Source: Candidatus Kuenenia stuttgartensis
Lineage (GTDB): Bacteria; Planctomycetota; Phycisphaerae; Phycisphaerales; SM1A02
Reading direction: 5' to 3'
NCBI GenBank assembly: GCA_945902075.1
Contig: CAMDMA010000011.1
Coordinates: forward strand, 1 to 64,000
DNA length: 64,000 nucleotides
Shown: in pieces, positions 26,203 to 35,414 of the stretch
How positions within the stretch are numbered: the stretch's first letter is position 1
How the letters are laid out: each line of letters begins with the position of its first letter
Program-made: the position numbers and the translations under genes
The notes under the pieces: generated by a model
The model's database searches: none
What the model saw: only the letters and a program-made list of their open reading frames with translations
Told to the model about the DNA's origin: nothing

Positions 26203-26717
26203 CCAGTATCGAGACGACACGAATCAATGCTGCTCGATTCGCCCGGGCCCAGAAAGGCAGCGGCCGGCGCGATGTGCAGGTTGAAACGCCGCGTCAAGCG
26301 CATCGCGAGCGCGCGGTTCTGACAGTGAACTGGCGAACCGGCGATGGTGGCTCACTGATGTGCGAGGTTCACTTGCGCGGCGAGCCGAGTTCAGACTGCG
26401 GAGATGTCAGCCTCGTCGCATCGTTTGTCGAAGGCTCGCGCCCGGGCCGATTGAGCATCTTTGCTGCTGAGGGGCAACACTTTCCGAAGTGCGGAGTTTC
26501 ACTGCGTGGCCGATGGCGATTGACCGACTTCAATGAAGTCACAGAGTGGGCCATCAACCTCTCCGGCTCCCTTGCGGAAACGGAGTTGGCAATCATCGAT
26601 CGCGGCGAGAACACCCTCGCCAGCGACCGCTTGCTTCTGCTCACCGATTTGCCTCAGAAGCTTGGATTTCGCGGCGGCACCTATGTGCTCATTTCCACGC
26701 ACTTGATTCGAAACTGA
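26199..26717 (+). CDS. Hypothetical protein co-translated with the GbsR-type regulator
   Basis: 172 residues, family not recognised. After a basic N-terminus (FARAQKGSGRRD) the protein alternates short beta strands and turns (RAVLTVNWRTGDGGSLMCEVHL, VSLVASFVEGSRPGRLSIF), giving a compact beta-rich soluble fold. No signal peptide or membrane segment is present. The ATGA overlap with the regulator gene suggests a shared function, such as effector sensing or a target of the regulator. It converges with rsmG. Confidence 0.65.
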   Translation: MTSIETTRINAARFARAQKGSGRRDVQVETPRQAHRERAVLTVNWRTGDGGSLMCEVHLRGEPSSDCGDVSLVASFVEGSRPGRLSIFAAEGQHFPKCGVSLRGRWRLTDFNEVTEWAINLSGSLAETELAIIDRGENTLASDRLLLLTDLPQKLGFRGGTYVLISTHLIRN

Positions 26718-26743
26718 AGAGTTGATGCCCTCAATCTGACTCG

Positions 26744-27511
26744 TCACGGAAACTTCGCTGGGGTCTTCCGCTGCTTCTCGACGACGACGATGGTGTTGGT
26801 TTCGGTCCGAATCTCACCCACCACGCTCGCGTGGAGTTCATAGAGCGGCTGCTTCGCGGACGCGACCTCTTCGCTTGCCCGCTCACCCTTGATCGCCATC
26901 ATCAGTCCACCAACCTTCAGAAAGGGAATGGATGCCATCGCGAGATCGCCAAGCGCGCCGACAGCGCGTGATGTGGCGACATCGAAATGCTCGCGGAGCG
27001 CGGTGCGCGCCGATTGCTCGGCGCGTGCATTGACGACGGTGATATTGGTCAGTCCAAGTCGCTTCGAGACCGACTCGAGAAATCGCGCCTTCTTTCCCGT
27101 CGCCTCGACGAGTGTCCAATGGATGTCGTTGCGAGTGATTGCCAATGGGATCGCCGGTAAACCGCCACCTGAACCGATATCGATCGCGCGCTCGACGACG
27201 TCGATTGAGGCCAACGGTGCAAGGAGCGTCAAACTGTCGACTACGTGCCGACGCCACGCGCTCTCGCGATCGATACGCGTGAGGTTGATGCGTTCATTGG
27301 TCACAAACAACATTCCGAGGTAACGGCTAAGTAGTGTCTCTTCATCGACGGAGACGGAGATTCCAAGCCGAGCCAACATTTCCCGCGCTTCAAGATCGCA
27401 CGGAATCGGCGCCGGTTCGGGATCAAACGAGAGCCACAACGCCAACTCCGCCTCGCGCTGGGCGTCTCGATGTCGGGTGCTGCCTGCGGATGAATTGGCG
27501 CGTTCAGCCAT
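26744..27511 (-). CDS. rsmG: 16S rRNA (guanine-527 N7) methyltransferase RsmG
   Basis: 255 residues from MAERANSS at 27511, overlapping the end of rodA by eight bases; the longer track start lies inside rodA. RHVVDSLTLL, the SAM-binding loop AIDIGSGGGLPAIPLAI, the region VEATGKKARFLESVSKRLGL and the basic block ending SRAVG mark RsmG (GidB). It methylates G527 of 16S rRNA with S-adenosylmethionine. It is the last gene of the murE-to-rsmG operon, an unusual place for a gene often found near the origin with parAB. Confidence 0.94.
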   Translation of the reverse strand: MAERANSSAGSTRHRDAQREAELALWLSFDPEPAPIPCDLEAREMLARLGISVSVDEETLLSRYLGMLFVTNERINLTRIDRESAWRRHVVDSLTLLAPLASIDVVERAIDIGSGGGLPAIPLAITRNDIHWTLVEATGKKARFLESVSKRLGLTNITVVNARAEQSARTALREHFDVATSRAVGALGDLAMASIPFLKVGGLMMAIKGERASEEVASAKQPLYELHASVVGEIRTETNTIVVVEKQRKTPAKFP

Positions 27512-28700
27512 CAAATGGGTCCTTGTCCCCGCCAAGTGGCGGCCTTGCTCCAATGCCGACAAGAAGTCCAACAAGCGTCCAACACGCGACGAGACTGCTG
27601 CCGCCATAACTCACAAAGGGTAACGTTACCCCAGTGATTGGGAGTAACCCAATCGTCATCCCAATATTGACAGTCGTTTGAGCAAAGATCAGCGCGCCAA
27701 TCCCGACCGCCACGAGTTTGGCAAAACCGTCACGCGCCACCAGGCCCACGGTAAGTGCGCTTGCTGCGAGGATGGCGGCAGCCCCGAGCGCAACCATGCC
27801 GCCTACAAAGCCGTAACGGCAGCCGATGACAGCGAACACCATGTCATTGTGCTCCTCGGGCAGAGCGTTGTATCGGATCAGTGCGCGCGCGTGCGCTGCG
27901 TCATTTCCGAACACTCCGCCCGCACCTACGAGGCGCATCGCGCGCCATCCCTGAAATCCGATGTCGCGTTCGAAGCGCGTATCGCCGCGAACCTGCGCCA
28001 CAATCGCGTCAATGCGCGCACGCTGATAGGGCTTTAGGACGGCGAAGTACGCCACGGGCGCAACAATCGCAGCGACGAGAAGGGCCGTCAGCACATGTCG
28101 CTTCCGCGCGCCTGCCGCGACGAGCATTGCGAGGGTCGTGGGCAAGAAAAGAAGCGCGGAGCCGAGGTCAGGCTCAAGCACGATGAGCGTGACCGGTATC
28201 ACAAGAAGAACCATCGGTACGACAAGTGATCGAAGCGTGCGCGGGCTCCCACGCATAGCGAGCCACTGCGAGAGACAGAGGATGAAGGCGATCTTCGCGA
28301 GTTCCGATGGCTGAAAGTCCGCTGCGCCGAGATTGATCCACGCACGTGCGCCGTTTCTCGGCGTGACGATTGATCGTGGCACAAACGGCAACAACACAAA
28401 CACCAAGAGCAAGATTGATCCAGCCAGGACAAACCAACAGGCCACGCGGAGCGCGCGCGGAGGAAGCATTGTTGCGATCGTCGCGCAGGCGATCCCAATC
28501 AGTAGAAAAGCGCCCTGCCGCACCGCGAGTTCGGGACGCGTCAATCCAATCGCAGAGAGTCCAATGAGTGAGAGCGTGAGTGCTGCGATCACCGCTAGCC
28601 ACGCTGGAGTGAACCACTGCACCCGCCGCCGACCGCCCGCGTCCGTTCCACGGTAGAGCGACCCGGATGTGTAGGCAGTTCGTCCGGTTTGAGTGCTCAT
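27504..28700 (-). CDS. rodA: Rod-shape SEDS peptidoglycan polymerase RodA
   Basis: 398 residues with about ten membrane segments. The SEDS landmarks NGARAWINLGAADFQPSELAK, LVGAGGVFGN, ALPEEHNDMVFAVIGCRYGF and ITGVTLPFVSYGGSS are present. It polymerises lipid II glycan strands together with the class B PBP encoded just upstream, whose stop codon overlaps this start as ATGA. Pairing with a PBP2-type protein favours RodA over FtsW, but the sequence alone does not exclude FtsW. Confidence 0.9.
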   Translation of the reverse strand: MSTQTGRTAYTSGSLYRGTDAGGRRRVQWFTPAWLAVIAALTLSLIGLSAIGLTRPELAVRQGAFLLIGIACATIATMLPPRALRVACWFVLAGSILLLVFVLLPFVPRSIVTPRNGARAWINLGAADFQPSELAKIAFILCLSQWLAMRGSPRTLRSLVVPMVLLVIPVTLIVLEPDLGSALLFLPTTLAMLVAAGARKRHVLTALLVAAIVAPVAYFAVLKPYQRARIDAIVAQVRGDTRFERDIGFQGWRAMRLVGAGGVFGNDAAHARALIRYNALPEEHNDMVFAVIGCRYGFVGGMVALGAAAILAASALTVGLVARDGFAKLVAVGIGALIFAQTTVNIGMTIGLLPITGVTLPFVSYGGSSLVACWTLVGLLVGIGARPPLGGDKDPFDG

Positions 28701-31024
28701 TGCGCGTCACCCGTTTTTGCAGCGCTACGGCCCGCCGAGATTTGCGCCTGCGATCCGAGGTAACCCTCCGCAGCAAGCGCACGCATCGACTCAGCTGCCA
28801 CGGGACCAGCGACCTTTCCGCCCGATCCACCATACTCAAGAATGACGGCGATCGCATACTTCGGGCTCGACCCGCGCTCGCTCACAAGTCCGACGAACCA
28901 CGCATGATCGGTCTGCACCAGTGTGTCGCCAATGCGGAGTTTCGGAGCGGTCGCCGTACCTGTCTTCCCCCAGATATCAAGGTCAGGAATCTCGAACAAC
29001 TCCTCTCGAACTCCGTCACCAAACGTGATGTGATGGCCGGTGCCGTAACTCTCGCGCACGCTCCCACGAAGCCCATCAAGCGACGCTTCGATCGCCGCGC
29101 GCGGAATGCCGAGGTCGATCGCATCCGGTGGCGCGGAACCAGCAACGCTGTTCATCACCCGCACAAAGCGCGGCGGAAGCACGCGCCCTCCGCGCGCGAT
29201 CGTCGCAAAACTCTGTGCGGCCTGAAGCGGTGTCCACGTCATCGGACCTTGCCCAATTCCGAGAAGTACTGGACTCACGCGATCGCGATTTGCGCGAAAG
29301 CTTGCGATCATCTCCGTATTCGGAAGTTCGCCAGCTGCCTGGGCACCCACATCGGGCGAGGCGACTGCACCAAGTCCAAATCGCTGAAGCCACGAGACAA
29401 GTCGCTCCGGACCAAGTCGCTGCGCGAGCGTATAAAAGTACACATTACAACTGCGAGCGAGCGCCTCTGAAGCGTTGAGCGAGCCATGCGTACCGGTCCG
29501 ACCCTCCGTCGGGCGATAGATCCAACAGCGGACCGCATCCTTCTGATCCTCGAAGAAGTGCCCGTTGCAATCAATCATCTCGCCGGCCCGGACAACGCCC
29601 TCGGCGATTGCCGCGCACAGCACGAGTGGTTTCAAAATCGAACCGGGTGGATAGGTCGCAGCCGTTGGTCGAAAGATCTCCGGATGCTCCCGAGCACGAT
29701 CCTCGGGCGTCATCGCCGCGCCCTCCGAGAGCGATGGCGAACTCACCGCGGCGAGGATTTCGCCGGTCGCGATCTCAAGGACGACGATTGCGCCGTCGAG
29801 ATGCCATCCGACTGGAAGCGGACCACCCCGCGGTGAGCCCTCCGGGTCATATCCGCGCTGGTACTGCTGAATCTCGGCGAGCCGCGATTCCGGCTCGAAC
29901 AGCGCCTGGAGCCGCGCCTGCAGGCGCACATCAATCGTGAGTTGCACATCCGCGCCGTCGCGAGGTGCAAGCCTTGACTCGGTTCCATCCTCGAGATCAC
30001 GCTCGATGACACCGCGCGTGCCTCGCAATGCATCCTCGAACTGTCGCTCGAGCCCACTCGAACCAATGACATCCCGATCCGCGCGGTATCCGCCGAGATC
30101 GGCGATGCGACCTGTCGCCGGATCAATCAGAGGTCTGCGCGCGAGATCGTCGGGAAAAACCTGCGATCGCGTCGTACCTAAGAGATGGTCACCGACACCA
30201 TCAACGGTGACTTTGACTGGTTTTGATGACCGAATAGGCGACGGCATCGTTGCGCGCGAAAGTTCAAAAACAACCTGCTCCCAAGGTCGCCAGCGACGTG
30301 TCGACGGCTCGACGACGACCGTCCCCGGAGATTCTTCGGCGAGTCGCTGAAAGTAAAACGCCGTCTCCTCAGAGACATCCGCGAGCACGACATGCGCGTC
30401 GAGTTGCGCGCGAACACGCTCGCGATCAATGTCCTCCAGCCGCGCATCCTCGCCGTAGAGCCGCAACTCGCGCGCAACAAGTGCCTCCTTGCGCGACTTC
30501 GATTCTCGTGCGGTACGCCGCATCACATCATCGAGGCGACGATCGAGCTCAACTCGATCAAAGCGCCCCGCCTCCGCAATACGCGAACAAATCTGTTCAA
30601 AGCGTTCGTCAAACAGTTGCTGGCGCTGCAGTGTCGCCTCCGCACGCTCAGCACTCGAAAGTTCGAGCCACGCGGATCGACCCATTTCCTGTTGCAACGC
30701 GCGTTGCGCCATCGAAGTCGCCCATCGCCCGGCGATCGCGTCGTACTCGAGCAGTACATCCCAACTCGCTCGATCGGTGGCAAGCACTTCGCCACGACGA
30801 TCCAAAATACGGCCGCGCGATGCAGGTAGCAGTCGGCGATTGACCAAATAGCGCTCGACATTCTGCGCGTGCGTCTCGTGCTCTACCAGACTCAATCGCG
30901 CAAGTTGAAGCGCAAGCGCGCAGAGGCAGAAGAGCGCGGTCAGACCGAGCACCCCAAGTCGACGATCGAATCGGCTCACACCGCGACCGCCGGAAGCTCT
31001 CTTCGAATCGGGCGTCCTTGCCAT
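28697..31024 (-). CDS. mrdA: Class B penicillin-binding protein (PBP2-type transpeptidase)
   Basis: About 775 residues from MARTPDSK at 31024. A cytoplasmic tail, one membrane anchor (LGLTALFCLCALALQLARL), a pedestal domain with PASRGRILDRRGEVLA, then the transpeptidase domain follow in order. Its catalytic motifs are SxxK in PGSILKPL, SxN in RSCNVYFYTL and KTGT in WGKTGTATAP. At 775 residues it exceeds E. coli PBP2 (633), mostly through a longer, Arg/Glu-rich coiled section between the anchor and the catalytic domain. It crosslinks peptidoglycan with RodA during elongation. Confidence 0.92.
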   Translation of the reverse strand: MARTPDSKRASGGRGVSRFDRRLGVLGLTALFCLCALALQLARLSLVEHETHAQNVERYLVNRRLLPASRGRILDRRGEVLATDRASWDVLLEYDAIAGRWATSMAQRALQQEMGRSAWLELSSAERAEATLQRQQLFDERFEQICSRIAEAGRFDRVELDRRLDDVMRRTARESKSRKEALVARELRLYGEDARLEDIDRERVRAQLDAHVVLADVSEETAFYFQRLAEESPGTVVVEPSTRRWRPWEQVVFELSRATMPSPIRSSKPVKVTVDGVGDHLLGTTRSQVFPDDLARRPLIDPATGRIADLGGYRADRDVIGSSGLERQFEDALRGTRGVIERDLEDGTESRLAPRDGADVQLTIDVRLQARLQALFEPESRLAEIQQYQRGYDPEGSPRGGPLPVGWHLDGAIVVLEIATGEILAAVSSPSLSEGAAMTPEDRAREHPEIFRPTAATYPPGSILKPLVLCAAIAEGVVRAGEMIDCNGHFFEDQKDAVRCWIYRPTEGRTGTHGSLNASEALARSCNVYFYTLAQRLGPERLVSWLQRFGLGAVASPDVGAQAAGELPNTEMIASFRANRDRVSPVLLGIGQGPMTWTPLQAAQSFATIARGGRVLPPRFVRVMNSVAGSAPPDAIDLGIPRAAIEASLDGLRGSVRESYGTGHHITFGDGVREELFEIPDLDIWGKTGTATAPKLRIGDTLVQTDHAWFVGLVSERGSSPKYAIAVILEYGGSGGKVAGPVAAESMRALAAEGYLGSQAQISAGRSAAKTGDAQ

Positions 31025-31091
31025 AAGCAGAGCGTACGCGACCTCCCGCCGCGACGAAAGCACTTCAACCACGCATGGATGACGAAGCCGA

Positions 31092-32279
31092 TCAACGGAG
31101 CTTGATTGAAACAAGCGCGATCGCACCGAGAATTGCGGTGATGATCCAGAAACGGACGACCACCTGACCCTCGCTCCATCCCCCGAGGTGGAAGTGGTGA
31201 TGAATCGGCGCGCAGCGGAAGATGCGCTTTCCTCGGGTCAATTTGAAATAGCCGACCTGAAGCGCCGTACTCCCGAGTTCGAGATAGAAGACGCCTGCGA
31301 TCAGCGGAAGGAGGAACTCCTGACGGATCGCGAAGACCACATACGCCAGCAACCCGCCGAGGGCGAGCGAGCCAGTATCGCCCATGAAGACACGCGCTGG
31401 ATTACAGTTAAACCACAGAAACCCAAGGCATGCGCCAGCCATCGCACCGGTCACGACCGTCAGTTCACGCCCACCAGGGACATGCGGCACGAGAAGATGT
31501 TGGGCCAGATCTTGACGCCCGGCGACGAAACAAAGGACCATGACGACGATGCACGCGATTGCCATCGTCCCCGCAGCAAGTCCGTCCATACCGTCAGCGA
31601 TATTGACTGCGTTAGACGTACCCGCGATCGCAAGCATGCCTATGACGACGTAGACCAATCCACCGAGAACAAAGACTGAGGGATTCATCTCGACCAGAGA
31701 GACTGCATTGAGCGCCTCGGGGAGATAGGTGCGTTGGAACGGAATATTCAGGCTCACCGCAGCTGGATTCTGCGATGGGTCCGCGGCCTGGTAAAGAAAG
31801 ATCGCCGCCAGAGCGCCACATCCAAGTTGAAACAACAACTTTTCCCAAGCAAAGAGCCCTTCACGCGTTCCAGACTCCCGACGCGCCGCCGTCAATTTGA
31901 GCCAGTCGTCGAAACTCCCGACGAGCGCAAGCCAGACCAGCACCATCACCGACAAATGTGTGTACCGCGAGGTCAGGTCAGCAAATAGAACGATCGAAGC
32001 CAAAATCGAGGCACAGATGAGGAGTCCCCCCATCGTGGGCGTGTCTTTCTTGCCCTGATTCAGTGTGTTGAGCTCGGCATTGTAGAACTCAGGATTGTCA
32101 CCAACCTTCGTTCGTCGAAGCCACGCGATCATGCGCGGACCGAAGACAATCACGAAGAGGAACGAAAACAAAGCCGCCGCAAGCGCCCGAAACTCGAGCT
32201 GCGTGAACACTTGCACGACGCGGTAAAGACCGATCGAGTCAAGCCATTCTTCGAAGCGGGTTGTGAGAACGTAAAACAT
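31092..32279 (-). CDS. mraY: Phospho-N-acetylmuramoyl-pentapeptide transferase MraY
   Basis: 395 residues and about ten membrane helices. KKDTPTMGGLLI, SFDDWLK, NAVNIADGMDGLAAGT, GDTGSLALGG and the C-terminal APIHHHFHLGGW are all MraY signatures; the acidic residues of these blocks form the Mg2+ site. It moves phospho-MurNAc-pentapeptide to undecaprenyl phosphate, making lipid I. It follows murF with a 68-base gap. An insert between helices (AADPSQNPAAVSLNIPFQRTY) is longer than in E. coli MraY. Confidence 0.96.
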   Translation of the reverse strand: MFYVLTTRFEEWLDSIGLYRVVQVFTQLEFRALAAALFSFLFVIVFGPRMIAWLRRTKVGDNPEFYNAELNTLNQGKKDTPTMGGLLICASILASIVLFADLTSRYTHLSVMVLVWLALVGSFDDWLKLTAARRESGTREGLFAWEKLLFQLGCGALAAIFLYQAADPSQNPAAVSLNIPFQRTYLPEALNAVSLVEMNPSVFVLGGLVYVVIGMLAIAGTSNAVNIADGMDGLAAGTMAIACIVVMVLCFVAGRQDLAQHLLVPHVPGGRELTVVTGAMAGACLGFLWFNCNPARVFMGDTGSLALGGLLAYVVFAIRQEFLLPLIAGVFYLELGSTALQVGYFKLTRGKRIFRCAPIHHHFHLGGWSEGQVVVRFWIITAILGAIALVSIKLR

Positions 32280-32347
32280 TCCGAAGTAACGCTTGCTATC
32301 GGAGTTTTCGCCTTGGACTCTTCAACGCAATTCGAATCGCGGCGCGA

Positions 32348-33844
32348 TCAACCAGCCCCAGCAAAAGCAGTCTTGATTGGTGCAAGAAATCGCTCCATAC
32401 GGGCGCCGCGACTGCCCTTGAGTAAGATCGCTGTTCCTGGATCGGCGAGCGCAGCGGCTTCGAGTGCGATCGGCTCACTGAAGGCCTCCGCAGCGAGCGT
32501 CACGCCGCGGAAGCCAGCGCCGCGCGCCGCATCCGTGAGCGCGGCGGCGTGGGGACCAATCGCGACCAGCGCATCGACGGCCCCGAGGTGCCCCGCCGCA
32601 TGAACGCCAACCTCTTCGTGCAGCGCGCGCGCCGTTGGCCCGAGCTCTCGCATTTCGCCAAGGATCACGACCCGCCGGGGCGCGTGACTCGCGAGCTCAG
32701 CAAACGCGCGAAGTGATGCGATCATCGCATCGGGATTCGCGTTGTATGCATCGTTGTAGACCGCGCGCCCTGCAATGTCACAACGTTCGAGCCGCATATC
32801 CGATGCCTCGACCTTCGCGAGCCCGCGCGCAATCGTCTCGCGATCGATTCCCATCTCAGTCGCGAGCGCGATCGCGGCGAGCGCATTTCTCGCGTTGTGT
32901 TCGCCAGCCATGCGCAGGAGAAACTCATGTGTCCGCTCAAACTCGGGAGCCTCGGAATCATCGCCCACCGCACGCGCCGCACGCGGAAATCCAACCGTCA
33001 TCGCCTGCGTACCGCCCTCGATACGCCGTCCGAGCAACCGATACGCACAGGAAGGACCCACGCCGAAAGTCACGATCCGCTCGGGCGCTCGACCGTTGTC
33101 GACAAGCACGCGCACGGCGTCGAGCAGCGGCGGATTGTCGCCATTCACAACACCGATCCCATGCACACCGACTCCCTCGAGAATCGATGCTTTCTCGCGC
33201 GCGACCGCTTCAATCGAACCCATTCCTTCGAGATGCGCACGTCCGGCGAGCGTGATGATCGCCGCTTCTGGTTCTGCGATTTCCGCGAGAGGCAAAATCT
33301 CGCCAGGATGATTCATACCGATCTCGGCGACGAGAAACTTCGCATCATCGGGCGTCGAAAGGAGCGTGAGCGGCACGCCGATGTCGTTGTTGAAACTCTT
33401 GGGACTCGCGTGGGTCAGACCAACTTCCGCGAGTACACCCTCGAGAAGTCTCCGTGTTGTGGTCTTTCCCGCACTTCCGGTGATCGCTACGACACGTAGT
33501 CGAAGAATGCTCTTGCGCCAAGCATGTGCAATAAGCCCGAGGGCCGCGCGCGTGGACTTGACACGTAGGACTCCAAATCCATCGGGTAATGCGGCAAGTT
33601 CATCATTGCTGGGTGTGCGTTCGACAATCGCAAGTGCCGCGCCGCCACGAGCGGCTGTCGCGACAAACGCGTGTCCATCAAACGCCTCGCCGCGCAGCGC
33701 CACGAAACAAGCGCTCTGCAAATCGTCGCGCGTGTCCGTCGTGAGTGATGTCGGCTCATGGACGGGACGCCGCACGACCTCCGCGCGAGTCGCGAGAACG
33801 ATCGATTGAAACGATGGGCAATGCACGCGAAAGACGCTGGCCAT
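32348..33844 (-). CDS. murF: UDP-MurNAc-tripeptide--D-alanyl-D-alanine ligase MurF
   Basis: 498 residues from the ATG at 33844, which has AGGAG six bases before it; the track uses a TTG six codons upstream. The N-terminal UDP-sugar-binding domain (DTRDDLQSACFVALRGEAFDGH) is followed by the ATP loop ITGSAGKTTTRRLL, FNNDIGVPLTLL, the central EIGMNHPGEI and the C-terminal YNDAYNANPDAM. It adds D-Ala-D-Ala to the tripeptide. The ATP loop has Ala where Asn is common (SAGKTT rather than SNGKTT). Confidence 0.95.
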   Translation of the reverse strand: MASVFRVHCPSFQSIVLATRAEVVRRPVHEPTSLTTDTRDDLQSACFVALRGEAFDGHAFVATAARGGAALAIVERTPSNDELAALPDGFGVLRVKSTRAALGLIAHAWRKSILRLRVVAITGSAGKTTTRRLLEGVLAEVGLTHASPKSFNNDIGVPLTLLSTPDDAKFLVAEIGMNHPGEILPLAEIAEPEAAIITLAGRAHLEGMGSIEAVAREKASILEGVGVHGIGVVNGDNPPLLDAVRVLVDNGRAPERIVTFGVGPSCAYRLLGRRIEGGTQAMTVGFPRAARAVGDDSEAPEFERTHEFLLRMAGEHNARNALAAIALATEMGIDRETIARGLAKVEASDMRLERCDIAGRAVYNDAYNANPDAMIASLRAFAELASHAPRRVVILGEMRELGPTARALHEEVGVHAAGHLGAVDALVAIGPHAAALTDAARGAGFRGVTLAAEAFSEPIALEAAALADPGTAILLKGSRGARMERFLAPIKTAFAGAG

Positions 33845-33874
33845 GATGACTCCTGCTTCCAATCAAGATCCGAA

Positions 33875-35359
33875 CTATTTTGCCGACCGCACGCGCAACG
33901 CCGCCTCGGCCTCACGACGATCGTCGAACTGCCGCTTCTCCGTCCCGATGATCTGGTAGTCCTCGTGTCCCTTGCCTGCGATCAAAATGATGTCGCCCTC
34001 TCGCGCGCTCGATACTGCGAACGCGATTGCACGCGCGCGATCAGACTCGACAGCGACGCGTCCGCGCGCCTCCGCGGGAACACCACTGAGGATCTCCGCG
34101 ATGATCTCATCCGGCTGTTCCGTGCGGGGATTGTCACTTGTCACGATGACTTCGTCCGCACCGTCGCACGCAACCTTCGCCATCCGTGGCCGCTTGGTTC
34201 GATCGCGATCGCCGCCGCAACCAAACACCACGCGAAGTCGGCCACCCGCAGGAACAGTTGGTCGCAGTGCCCGCAAGACGTTCGCGAGCGCGTCGTCCGA
34301 ATGTGCGTAGTCGACGAGAACGCTAAATCCTTCAGCACCCACTGAAACGGGTTGGAGCCGCCCCGGTGGCGCATGGCAGGTAGAGAGGCCACGCGCGAGG
34401 CGCTCACCATCGACACCATGCAACCACGCAGCCGCTGCGGCTTGGAGTGCGTTCATCGCGTTGTGCGTTCCGACGAGAGGCAGTTTGAGTTCCATGATCC
34501 CCCACGGCCCGCGAAACGTGACATCCATCGACTCTAGGCCCATGCGATGCACCGTCGCGAGACACTCAGCCGATACATCGCGCAGGCTTGTGCGCAACAG
34601 TTTCGCACGCGGAGGCAGCATCGCCACATGCCATGGGTCATCGATGTTGATCACCGCGGTTCCATCGGCGTCAAGCATCCGGAAGAGCGTCGCCTTCGCA
34701 TCGGCGTAGCGCTCCATCGTGCCGTGGTAATCGAGATGGTCACCCGTGAGATTGGTAAAGATTCCCGTTCGAAAGGCAAGTGCGCCAACGCGCTTCTGAT
34801 CGAGCGAGTGGCTTGAGACTTCCATCGCAGCAGCGCGGCAACCGTTGTCAACCATGCGGGCAAACAGCTCGGAGAGTTCGATCGCAGGTGGCGTTGTGAG
34901 TGAGGATGGCACACGCTTCGCGCCATCGTCGATCTCGACCGTTCCGACGAGACCGCAGCGCATGCCTGCACCGGCGAGCAGCTGCTGGACGAGGTACGCA
35001 ATGGTTGTCTTTCCATTGGTTCCTGTGATTCCGACAAGCGCAAGTGTTCGCGAAGGTGATCCGAAAAAGCGTTCCGCAGCAATCGCTGCGACAAGAGGCG
35101 CATCCGTCGTCTCAACCCATGCGACGTTCGCGGGAAGCACCTCGGGAACTTCGGTGCCGATCGGCGCGACCACCGCCACGGCACCGGCCTGCACGGCATC
35201 AACGATGAAAGCACGACCATCCGACTTGGTCCCGGCGCGCGCAAAGAACATCGATCCGGGCTTGACGCGTCGCGAGTCCTCGCACAGGTTCCAGATGTCG
35301 GGATCATTCGAATCGACTCGACGCACATCGAGCCCGGCAAGCAACGTAGAGAGTTTCAT
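33875..35359 (-). CDS. murE: UDP-MurNAc-L-alanyl-D-glutamate--2,6-diaminopimelate ligase MurE
   Basis: 494 residues from MKLSTLLAG at 35359; the track extends 70 codons upstream without similarity. ITGTNGKTTIAYLVQ (ATP), SSLTTPP, EVSSHSLDQKRV, DYHGTMERYADAKATLF (carbamylated Lys) and HNAMNALQA are present. The amino-acid-selecting motif reads DNPRTEQP, the DNPR form that in characterised enzymes selects meso-diaminopimelate. This supports DAP-type peptidoglycan. It is the first gene of the wall operon on this strand. Confidence 0.96.
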   Translation of the reverse strand: MKLSTLLAGLDVRRVDSNDPDIWNLCEDSRRVKPGSMFFARAGTKSDGRAFIVDAVQAGAVAVVAPIGTEVPEVLPANVAWVETTDAPLVAAIAAERFFGSPSRTLALVGITGTNGKTTIAYLVQQLLAGAGMRCGLVGTVEIDDGAKRVPSSLTTPPAIELSELFARMVDNGCRAAAMEVSSHSLDQKRVGALAFRTGIFTNLTGDHLDYHGTMERYADAKATLFRMLDADGTAVINIDDPWHVAMLPPRAKLLRTSLRDVSAECLATVHRMGLESMDVTFRGPWGIMELKLPLVGTHNAMNALQAAAAAWLHGVDGERLARGLSTCHAPPGRLQPVSVGAEGFSVLVDYAHSDDALANVLRALRPTVPAGGRLRVVFGCGGDRDRTKRPRMAKVACDGADEVIVTSDNPRTEQPDEIIAEILSGVPAEARGRVAVESDRARAIAFAVSSAREGDIILIAGKGHEDYQIIGTEKRQFDDRREAEAALRVRSAK

Positions 35360-35414
35360 GTTTTGATTTCCAGCAAAGCGCTGAGACGCATACGAAAGTG
35401 CGAGACAGCGCGGT

